This document shows positions 23,194 to 30,374 of a stretch of 33,882 nucleotides of DNA, in pieces. The position numbers were made by a program, and so were the translations under genes. The notes under the pieces are model-generated. The model saw only the letters and a program-made list of their open reading frames with translations. It was not told where the DNA came from and did not search any database. Origin of the DNA: Treponema sp. UBA3870 (GTDB lineage: Bacteria; Spirochaetota; Spirochaetia; Treponematales; Treponemataceae); NCBI GenBank assembly GCA_002392275.1, contig DGGQ01000150.1:562-34443 (forward strand). The letters are read 5' to 3'. Positions within the stretch are counted from its first letter, which is position 1, and every line of letters starts with the position of its first letter.

Positions 23194-25421
23194 TTCTGTC
23201 CTCCCCTCTTTGATGTCTTCACTTTCATAACAGGTTTTGCTTCCTCCCGACTGTCACCCGGATTATATCTCTGGCGAATCAGCGAGCGGCGTTTTTTTCT
23301 CATCAATATCACGACAAGTCCTACGAGCGCGACTATAAGAGCAAGACCAATTTCATTGAAATATTTTACGAAATTTGCAAATCCGTTTGACTTTACATCA
23401 AGAGTCGCAAGAGAAAGTCCCTTTGTGCGCATTGAACACAGGTCCTCGTTTCCGCTCATATAGTCAACCGCATTTTCAACAAAGATTCCCGTGTTCTGGA
23501 AAATTGACTGTCCAAGGTACGGTCCAGTGATGTATGACGATGAGACAAGCAAAACTTTCCCGGCCTGCACAGATTTTGCAAGATGCGTTGAAGATTTGTA
23601 AATAGATTCCTCGGCAGTCTTTTCTTCTGATTCGGATTCAACTTCAGATTCATCTTCACTTTTGGCAGCAGATTTTTCTTCATCCTTCGGTGCGGCATCA
23701 AACGCGCTTGAAAATTTTCCTTCAACAAGAACGGCAAGATTATATTTTTTTTCATCCTTTGGACTTGGTGGAACAATATAGTTTGGGTCCAAAATAAAGT
23801 TTTCTTTTTCAGCCCAAGATTTTGCGGAAGATGTTGCAAGAACGGAAACTTTTTCACCAGAATTTTTTTCGGCCTCGCCCGCATCTATCGAACCCGGGAG
23901 GAAGAACATTACGTAGCCCAGATTTTTTGTGACGGCATTTTTCTGGTCCAGACATTCGCTTTCAAGCATCGGGGCATAGTAGAGGTCCACTGTTTTCCCG
24001 GTCCACTGGTCAGAAGTCTGAGCACACATTTCATCCATCACATATTCACTATTGAATGTCAGTCCATATTTTTTCAGCAAAGTGTCAAGCCCCGTATCCA
24101 GCGGAACATAGTTCGGCATTCCCATTTCATTTTGTGTCGGATTTGAATCAAAGGGATCAAGGAACATCAAAAGGTTTCCGCCGTTCATAAGGAACTGGTC
24201 CAGCTTGTAAAGTTCCGTCTCTGCGAATTTGGATTTTGGTCCGTTAATCATCACGCAAGAAACGTCAAGAGGAATGTCGTCATCAGAAAGATTTACTTCC
24301 TTCAGCGAATAATGCTCGGAAAGAATTTCGGAAAGAACGGCGGCTCCATTTTGGTCATCGGAAAGTGCAAGCTCCCCATGCCCTGTGATGTACGCAACTG
24401 ACGTGACATTTGATGCAAGAGCCTTCAGACTTTCATCAACGGAGGCGGACAAATTTTCAAGGCCCTGGATGTTGAAATGGGAAACAAGCGAGCCATCCTC
24501 GGCAAACGAAAGTCCCTGTCCAATCCGCACAGGAACAACGCGGCTTTTTCCATCATTCTCAAGAACAAGGCAGAGCGTTCCAAGTTCGGTGGAGCCATCA
24601 TCATTTTCCAGTTGATATGTTGTAACTCCAAACCTCTCAATCAGATTTTCAATTTCATCGTCGGAAGGATTTTTTACATCCAGAACAATCCTGTCCTCGT
24701 ATTTTTGATTCAGGGAAGCGACGGCAGATTTCACGGTTGGTTCCAGCTCATCAAATCCATCAACATATTTTTTTAGACCGGACGACTGGTAAAGGCTTAT
24801 CCGCACATTGTCCGAAAGACCAAGCAATGCGTTTGTGTTCGATATGACCTTGTTGATTGCGCCCGTGATTTTGTATTCAATTCCATCGCTCGATGTAAGT
24901 CCATTCAAAACCTCGTTCTGGTCCGAATAGGAAACCACCATTCCCATGTAGGCGTTCTTGAATCCCATCTCGTTGTTTTTGATTTCGCGAATCTGCATCT
25001 GCTGTACGCCATAAGTTGCCGCGAGCTGCTGATTTTCTTCCTTGTTCATATCAAAAAACTCGTAGGAAAAATTTTTGTTTCCAGCGGATTTGTATTCAGA
25101 AAGTATGTCCTTTATATATTGATATGTCGAAGAATATGGAGCATTCAGATTTGATGTGAAGAAAACCCTCACAGTCAGAGGCTCGTCAATGGTCCTGACA
25201 ATCTCCTTGCTCGAAGCGGAAAGCGAATATGATTTTGGAGCCGTAATATCCAGACGGACAAAAGCCCTCGATGCGACCAGATTTATCAAAACCAGTACAA
25301 CAACAAACAGAGCAAAAATGCCCGACGGACTTCTTATAAACTTTAAAAAACTTTCTGCGAATTTTCCAAAGGCTGATTTGATTTTTTCGCCAAAAGGAAT
25401 TTTTTCGTTTGTATTTTTCAT
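23190..25421 (-). CDS. GldG-like ABC system extracytoplasmic protein
   Basis: The gene encodes 743 residues from the ATG at 25421, preceded by GGAAGGG. A membrane helix at about 30-52 (GIFALFVVVLVLINLVASRA), a large extracytoplasmic region and a second helix near the C-terminus (IGLALIVALVGLVVILMRKK) frame the protein. SLSASSKEIVRTIDEPLTVR and VAYITGHGELAL are typical of the GldG/ABC_transp_aux group, the partner of GldF and GldA in gliding bacteria; in non-gliders its cargo is unknown. Near residues 590-625 there is an acidic Glu/Ser-rich insert (KSEDESEVESESEEKTAEES) unusual for the family. It forms one operon with the flanking genes. Confidence 0.87.
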   Translation of the reverse strand: MKNTNEKIPFGEKIKSAFGKFAESFLKFIRSPSGIFALFVVVLVLINLVASRAFVRLDITAPKSYSLSASSKEIVRTIDEPLTVRVFFTSNLNAPYSSTYQYIKDILSEYKSAGNKNFSYEFFDMNKEENQQLAATYGVQQMQIREIKNNEMGFKNAYMGMVVSYSDQNEVLNGLTSSDGIEYKITGAINKVISNTNALLGLSDNVRISLYQSSGLKKYVDGFDELEPTVKSAVASLNQKYEDRIVLDVKNPSDDEIENLIERFGVTTYQLENDDGSTELGTLCLVLENDGKSRVVPVRIGQGLSFAEDGSLVSHFNIQGLENLSASVDESLKALASNVTSVAYITGHGELALSDDQNGAAVLSEILSEHYSLKEVNLSDDDIPLDVSCVMINGPKSKFAETELYKLDQFLMNGGNLLMFLDPFDSNPTQNEMGMPNYVPLDTGLDTLLKKYGLTFNSEYVMDEMCAQTSDQWTGKTVDLYYAPMLESECLDQKNAVTKNLGYVMFFLPGSIDAGEAEKNSGEKVSVLATSSAKSWAEKENFILDPNYIVPPSPKDEKKYNLAVLVEGKFSSAFDAAPKDEEKSAAKSEDESEVESESEEKTAEESIYKSSTHLAKSVQAGKVLLVSSSYITGPYLGQSIFQNTGIFVENAVDYMSGNEDLCSMRTKGLSLATLDVKSNGFANFVKYFNEIGLALIVALVGLVVILMRKKRRSLIRQRYNPGDSREEAKPVMKVKTSKRGGQK

Positions 25422-25422
25422 T

Positions 25423-27123
25423 TTATTTTCCCTTCCTTGCACAGTTCAATCGGCGGACCGTCAGTGCAACAAATAACACGGTGACGGAAACAAAATAAAT
25501 CAAATCCCTGCTGTCCAAAATTCCACGCGCGATGAAATCAAAATGGCTGGACGCGGAAATGAATGTAAGCATATTCGCAAGGAACGGAGGAAGCAGAACA
25601 ACAAACGAACTTACAAAGGTCAGGAAAATGCAGATTGCCAGTGCGATGAACAGGGAGAGAATCTGGTTGTTCGTTATGGACGAGCTGAAAAGACCAATCG
25701 CGCAAAATGATGCGGCAAGGAAAACGGCTCCAATGTATCCACCCCAGATTGGTCCAGCGTCTGGATGTCCAAAAATATTGCAGGCAATCAGATAGGACAA
25801 AGTTGGAAGCAGCATGAAAAGAGATGAAATCAATGCGGCAAAATATTTTCCAAGAACCACATCAAGGCTTGTGACAGGGAGCGTCATCAATGTTTCAAGA
25901 GAGCCGCTCTTTTTTTCTTCCGAAAACAGTCTCATCGTCATGGCAGGAATGAAAAGGCTGAACAGCACCGGAAGATTCTGGAAAAAATATCTCAGCTCGG
26001 CACGGTCATCCAGAAAAAACGTCGGGAAAAATAAAAATCCAGACAGAAGAAGGAAGCAGACTGTGACAATGTACGCAATCGGACTTGTGAAATATGATTT
26101 AAGCTCGCGTCCCATTATTGTTCGCCAGAGACCCGTCGTTGATTTTTGGGAACGGTCCTCGGGTTCAAACATCCTCTGCCAATAGCTCGGCCCAAGTTTT
26201 TTTTGCGGCACATTTTTTTTGATTTCAGCTTTGACAGCAGGAACTTCGACCGGGGCAGCTTCCACTTCCTCATCTTGATTTTGGGAATAGGTTTCCGTAT
26301 CGTAATTTTCATTCTGTTCCAATTCTATAGAAGATTCTGGTTCCGCAACTGATTCATCAAAAGATTTTTCAGCGGACATTTCCACAGATTCCTCCATCTC
26401 AGATTCCCCCATCTCAGAATCCGAAAGCTGCTCCCGATAGTTTTCCGATTCAACAATTGGAGCCTCCTCGCTGGATTCGGGAACTTCCTTTTCCGATTCT
26501 TTTTCGGTGGATTTTTCTGTGGATTTTTTTTCTATCGCGGTCTTTACTTTTTGCTGCACGCCTTTGAAAAATCCAAAAACATTTTTACGCTCCTTTTTGA
26601 TTTTGACAGAAGCATTTTCCTCAGGAACAACAGCCACTGTCTCTGGAACAGGCTCCTCGATGGATTCCTCGTATTTTACAGTTTCAGTCTCCCGGTAGAT
26701 TTCGGAAGCAGCATTTTCCACCGCATCAATTTTTTCTTCCGCAGGTTCATAATCAACAGGTTCAGAATCAGCAAGCGGCGAATCCTGTGGCACAGAATCA
26801 GCAGGCGGAGTTTCGATGGTCTTTTTTACACTGGCTGAACTATTTTTGGGTTTCCTTCCACGCTTTTTTTTCGGCTTCTCCTGGGTGATTATGTCTTCCA
26901 AAATATTTTCATCGGATTTTTTTTCATCGCCGGAGACAATCGCGGATGTCTTTTTTTCTTCATCAGCCGCATCAAAAATCTCCGAGGAGCTGACCTTTAT
27001 TTCCTTCTCAATATCCCACGCAGATTTTGAAAGCTCCAGAAACGCAGCCCTCAAAGCCGCGCTCGCTGAATCGGGGGAAAACTCTGGAGTCCCGTTCACA
27101 TCAGATTTTTTTTCATCACTCAT
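25423..27123 (-). CDS. GldF-like ABC-2 permease with long acidic N-terminal extension
   Basis: The gene encodes 566 residues. Only residues about 331-566 are the GldF-type ABC-2 permease, with six helices (YIVTVCFLLLSGFLFFP, LFSLFIPAMTMRLFSEEKKS, VTSLDVVLGKYFAALI). The first 330 residues are low-complexity, rich in Glu, Ser, Pro and Lys, and probably disordered and cytoplasmic. They include KKKRGRKPKNSS (86-97), which has the RGRKP core of an AT-hook. The start overlaps the ATPase stop (ATGA), so the extension is truly part of the gene; an ATG nearer the permease domain (M318) lies in WQRMFEPE. GldA, GldF and GldG would form an export or envelope-remodelling complex. Confidence 0.87.
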   Translation of the reverse strand: MSDEKKSDVNGTPEFSPDSASAALRAAFLELSKSAWDIEKEIKVSSSEIFDAADEEKKTSAIVSGDEKKSDENILEDIITQEKPKKKRGRKPKNSSASVKKTIETPPADSVPQDSPLADSEPVDYEPAEEKIDAVENAASEIYRETETVKYEESIEEPVPETVAVVPEENASVKIKKERKNVFGFFKGVQQKVKTAIEKKSTEKSTEKESEKEVPESSEEAPIVESENYREQLSDSEMGESEMEESVEMSAEKSFDESVAEPESSIELEQNENYDTETYSQNQDEEVEAAPVEVPAVKAEIKKNVPQKKLGPSYWQRMFEPEDRSQKSTTGLWRTIMGRELKSYFTSPIAYIVTVCFLLLSGFLFFPTFFLDDRAELRYFFQNLPVLFSLFIPAMTMRLFSEEKKSGSLETLMTLPVTSLDVVLGKYFAALISSLFMLLPTLSYLIACNIFGHPDAGPIWGGYIGAVFLAASFCAIGLFSSSITNNQILSLFIALAICIFLTFVSSFVVLLPPFLANMLTFISASSHFDFIARGILDSRDLIYFVSVTVLFVALTVRRLNCARKGK

Positions 27124-28055
27124 TTGTCTTCACCTCCCGTTGTCAAAGCCCTGAACACATCCTCCAGACTGTTTTTCTGCATGTCAAGCGAAAACAAATC
27201 CCAGCCGCTCTCAACAATTGCCCTGGCAAGCCGTGGACGAATCTCCTCGTCATTTTTTACACCGACCGTCGCAAGCAAGAATCCCTCGGAATCCTCGCCG
27301 ACAGTACACGAATCAACGCCGCTAATCATCATAAGTTTTTGTTTGAGCTGGGTTTCGGACGGAGCGTCAACAGCCATGCGCACAAGCCCGGAATGTCCGT
27401 AATGCTCCCGAAGTTCCTGCGTTGAGGAATCAGCAACCTTTCTTCCTTTTGAAATAATGATTACACGGCTGCACAGCATTTCAACTTCGCTAAGTATGTG
27501 CGTCGATATGATTACGGTCCTTGTTTCGCCAATCTTTTTAATCAACGAGCGCACCTCGCTGACCTGGTTCGGGTCCAATCCGCTTGTCGGTTCGTCGAGA
27601 ATCAGGATTTCAGGATTTCCCATCAAAGCATGGGCAAGCCCCACCCTCTGCTTGTTTCCACGTGAAAGCTCGGATATGTTTTTGTGCATAACCTCTTTTA
27701 GTCCGCAGATTTCAACAAGCTCCGGGATTCTGCTGGACGGGTCGCATCCATTCATTCTGGCTATGTAGGAAAGATAGTCCTCCACAATCATTTCGCCGTA
27801 AAGCGGAGCCGACTCGGGCATGTATCCAATTTTTGCCTTCGTCTCCACCGGGTAGTCCACCACATTCTGGCCGTCAATTTTTATGAAGCCGTCGGAAGGT
27901 TCCAGAAAACCAGTTATCATTCGCATGGTCGTTGTTTTTCCGGCACCGTTTGGTCCAAGCAGACCGACAATTTCGCCAGTCTGTATATCAAAGCTGATGT
28001 CATCCACGGCCCGGAACGTCCCGAACCTGCGAGAAACATGTTCAACCTGTATCAT
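27120..28055 (-). CDS. GldA-like ABC transporter ATP-binding protein
   Basis: The gene encodes 311 residues with Walker A GPNGAGKT (34-41), signature LSRGN (130-134), Walker B LILDEP (151-156) and an STH switch histidine. The extra C-terminal 80 residues (DUF4162-like tail) are normal for this drug/GldA-type subfamily. It drives the GldF-like permease encoded next. The first gene of the five-gene operon; GGAGAT precedes its ATG. The cargo is unknown: in Bacteroidetes the Gld ABC proteins support gliding, but treponemes swim by periplasmic flagella, so another envelope role is likely. Confidence 0.9.
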   Translation of the reverse strand: MIQVEHVSRRFGTFRAVDDISFDIQTGEIVGLLGPNGAGKTTTMRMITGFLEPSDGFIKIDGQNVVDYPVETKAKIGYMPESAPLYGEMIVEDYLSYIARMNGCDPSSRIPELVEICGLKEVMHKNISELSRGNKQRVGLAHALMGNPEILILDEPTSGLDPNQVSEVRSLIKKIGETRTVIISTHILSEVEMLCSRVIIISKGRKVADSSTQELREHYGHSGLVRMAVDAPSETQLKQKLMMISGVDSCTVGEDSEGFLLATVGVKNDEEIRPRLARAIVESGWDLFSLDMQKNSLEDVFRALTTGGEDK

Positions 28056-28441
28056 CTATATCTCCAAAACAGAGAAGATTTTCCCCTGCCAATTTTTTTG
28101 TTAAACCTGCATGGAAACTTAAGAAAATGCTGATTGATACGGGAAGCATTAATCAACATTCGGATTTTTCAGTGTTTCCCTAAGCTCCACATCAGGTCCA
28201 TTCCGTTCAGTTTACATCATAAACGATTTTTTTTCTATAAATTCGCCATAGATTGGACTAATTTAATGTTAGGTTATTGTTAATCTTTCCGTGGAAATTC
28301 CATTAAAAAAAATTTGACCTTTGCAATTTATTTTATTAACTTCTACCATATAGAGAATAGGGAACCCCTAAGACTTAGCGCTTTAGAGGTAGCTCTGAAA
28401 ATATTGGGAATCAAAATCCCTAAACATATTTGGAGGAAATT
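28056..28441. other. Divergent intergenic region between the Gld-like operon and groES
   Basis: The minus-strand leader contains TGATTGAT/ATTAATCA arms (about 28131-28155) that could pair. Toward groES there is a plausible promoter (listed separately) and an imperfect TTAGCGCT...AGCTCTGA pair near 28375 that only faintly resembles a CIRCE heat-shock operator. No gene is seen. Confidence 0.4.
28314..28342 (+). promoter_or_regulatory. Possible groES promoter
   Basis: TTGACC (28314-28319) lies 17 bases before TAACTT (28337-28342). The -35 box is good and the -10 box poor, so the exact site is uncertain; a transcript from here would have a leader of about 90 bases. Confidence 0.35.
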
Positions 28442-28714
28442 ATGAAAATCAGACCTTTGGCAGACCGTGTTCTTGTAAAACAGGCGGCGGCGGAAACAAA
28501 AACTGCGGGAGGACTTTATATCCCGGAAACTGCGCAGGAAAAAACCCAGCAGGCGGAAGTCGTGGCCGTTGGACCTGGAACTGAAAAAGAAAAAATCACT
28601 GTAAAAGTTGGTGAAAAGGTTCTCTACGACAAGTATTCAGGAACCGCAATCAAGATAGACGGAGAGGACTATCTTATCCTCAAGTCTTCCGACATCATCG
28701 CGGTTGTCGAGTAA
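28442..28714 (+). CDS. groES: Co-chaperonin GroES
   Basis: The gene encodes 90 residues starting MKIRPLADRVLVKQ; the ATG at 28442 follows GGAGG and is preferred over an in-frame TTG four codons earlier. It has all the GroES features: the mobile loop around ETKTAGGLYIPETAQEK (17-33) and the end SSDIIAVVE. The heptamer caps the GroEL cage to fold proteins. No groEL follows; the next gene is a sigma factor and a terminator hairpin separates them. As I recall, groES is also separate from groEL in T. pallidum. Confidence 0.97.
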   Translation: MKIRPLADRVLVKQAAAETKTAGGLYIPETAQEKTQQAEVVAVGPGTEKEKITVKVGEKVLYDKYSGTAIKIDGEDYLILKSSDIIAVVE

Positions 28715-28732
28715 TTTATCCACAAATCAAGC

Positions 28733-28777
28733 GGCGGGGACTGCCATTTTTGATTGGACGGTTCCCGCTGTTCTTTT
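28733..28777 (+). terminator. groES terminator
   Basis: GCGGGGAC and GTTCCCGC arms (one G-U pair) enclose a loop of about 20 bases, followed by GTTCTTTTTT. This isolates groES from the sigma-factor gene downstream. Confidence 0.7.
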
Positions 28778-28949
28778 TTGGCTCAGTTTGCCAGAATCCC
28801 TCATTTTACTGTATCATTTTGACCCACCACTTAAAAAAAATCCCGACGGCACTCCAAAATGGACCAAAACAATTCAGGACAGACGAACAAAAATTGTCAT
28901 TTCCGGTAGATTTTTACGTTTTCCGCTGATTTTAAACGCATCTCAAAAC

Positions 28950-28966
28950 TTGGCACGATTTTTGCT
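28950..28966 (+). promoter_or_regulatory. Sigma-54 (-24/-12) promoter of the sigma-factor gene
   Basis: TTGGCACGATTTTTGCT matches the RpoN consensus TTGGCACG-N4-TTGCT at every conserved position, with the -24 GG and -12 GC exactly 12 bases apart. Predicted start is near 28977, about 70 bases before the sigma-factor ATG. RpoN needs an enhancer-binding ATPase; no enhancer site was identified. Confidence 0.85.
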
Positions 28967-29045
28967 GTAAATCTTGCATAGAAAGTAGACCTGCAAGACA
29001 GGCATTTGTCAAACAGGCCTTATACCGAAATCCGGAGGCAAAAAA

Positions 29046-29885
29046 ATGGCGAACGAAAAGTCGATTATGGAAATGTATCTCAATGAAATCAGAAAAATCC
29101 CGCTTCTGACACGCGAAGAGGAGAACGATTTGGCAAAAAAAGCCGCAGCCGGAGACAAGGATGCCAGAGCAAAAATAGTGCGCGCGAATCTGCGTTTTGT
29201 TGTGAACATCGCAAAGCAGTACCAGAACCGTGGTCTTGAATTTTCGGACCTGGTGAACGAAGGAAACATAGGACTTTTGAACGCAATCGACAGGTTTGAC
29301 GCTGGAAAGGGATACCACTTTATTTCCTATGCGGTTTGGTGGATCAGGCAGGCAATAATGAAGGCAATCTGCGAAAAGGGTCGCGCAATCAGACTCCCGC
29401 AGAACAGGGCGAATGAGCTTACACAGATTGAGAACGCACGCAGAATCATAGGACACGAAAAATCTGAAGAAAAAGAGATTGCCGAGATTGGAAAAATGCT
29501 TGGCATGGAGGCCTCACACGTCCGCGAGATGCTCAACATTTCTAAAGACATGATAAGCCTTGACTCGGAGGTTACACTGAAGAGCGACGATACCCACCAG
29601 CTCGGTGATTTCATTGAGGACACTGCTTCCGAAAGTCCAGACGCAATGGCAATCAACAATTCAATGAAGGAAGAGATTTCGGCAGTACTCAACACACTTC
29701 GCCCGAACGAAGCAAAGGTTCTCCGTCTGCGCTATGGTCTTACCGGCGAAAAACCAATGTCACTCAAGGAAGTCGGCGATGTATGCAATCTGACAAAAGA
29801 GAGAATCCGCCAGATTGAGCGCAGGGCCATTGGAAGGATGCAGCACCCGGTAAGGATTGCAAAACTGGAAGCCTACGTCGCCTAA
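29046..29885 (+). CDS. Sigma-70-family RNA polymerase sigma factor (RpoS-like size)
   Basis: The gene encodes 279 residues, much shorter than a primary RpoD. It has region 1.2 (MEMYLNEIRKIPLLTREEE), regions 2.1-2.4 (about 44-115; ISYAVWWIRQAIMKAI binds the -10 box), region 3 and region 4.2 (SLKEVGDVCNLTKERIRQIE) for the -35 box. It lacks region 1.1 and the non-conserved insert, so it is a group 2 or RpoS-like sigma factor. GGAGG precedes the ATG. From memory, T. pallidum places its 'sigma-43' gene (TP1012) next to groES (TP1013). Control by a sigma-54 promoter suggests a stress or host-signal regulon above it. Confidence 0.93.
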   Translation: MANEKSIMEMYLNEIRKIPLLTREEENDLAKKAAAGDKDARAKIVRANLRFVVNIAKQYQNRGLEFSDLVNEGNIGLLNAIDRFDAGKGYHFISYAVWWIRQAIMKAICEKGRAIRLPQNRANELTQIENARRIIGHEKSEEKEIAEIGKMLGMEASHVREMLNISKDMISLDSEVTLKSDDTHQLGDFIEDTASESPDAMAINNSMKEEISAVLNTLRPNEAKVLRLRYGLTGEKPMSLKEVGDVCNLTKERIRQIERRAIGRMQHPVRIAKLEAYVA

Positions 29886-30308
29886 TGCATGTTTAGGGCT
29901 TCCGCATGGAAACCAAAGTATCTATGCGGAACGGATTCTGGTGAGTAAAAAAATGTCGAGTCCAACAAAATTAGTTTAGAACAGGCTCCCAGCGTGTGTC
30001 CGTCCCGAAAAAAGGCTTCCGCGCTTGCGCTTGTGCAGATTTTTTTCGTTCCAGCCACCCGCTTCCGCCTGTTGAACCAAGTTTGTCAGACTCGACGCAT
30101 CCACAAAAGATGTCGTTCCGCACATCTGTTTAAAATGATGCTGAGGTCCTGAAAACTTTTGTTTTTGGGGGGACCGATTTGCATGAACAAACAATACATT
30201 TCTATAAGAAACATTGGTCTGCATGAACAACGACCATTCCCTAAAAAAAACAACAGGGCTTCGGCATGATAAAAACAATGGACTTATGCAACACAGGAGT
30301 GGGACGTA
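29886..30308. other. Intergenic region, no convincing gene
   Basis: After the sigma gene, TTCCGCAT (29900-29907) and ATGCGGAA (29924-29931) form a hairpin without a T-run, possibly a weak terminator. Beyond it lie two TGCATGAACAA copies near 30179 and 30220. A 100-codon minus-strand frame at 29976-30278 has no ribosome-binding site and unbalanced composition; it may be a relic. The rest shows nothing. Confidence 0.45.
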
Positions 30309-30358
30309 GGCAAAAAATAGGAAGGGGCCCCATTGGGGAAGAAATCCTGTTTTTTGCC
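30309..30358 (-). terminator. recG terminator hairpin
   Basis: GGCAAAAAATAGGA (30309-30322) and TCCTGTTTTTTGCC (30345-30358) pair with one G-U mismatch; the CCCCAATGGGG loop adds a second small stem. Located just past the recG stop codon with long A/T tracts in the stem. Confidence 0.6.
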
Positions 30359-30374
30359 GTCAACTGGGACCCGC

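Noticed and set aside
28374..28398. CIRCE-like heat-shock operator before groES
   Set aside because: TTAGCGCT and AGCTCTGA match the 9-9-9 CIRCE arms only partly and the spacing is wrong, so I do not claim it.
29976..30278. 100-codon minus-strand ORF after the sigma gene
   Set aside because: No ribosome-binding site, odd composition and no family likeness; possibly a relic, not supported as a gene.
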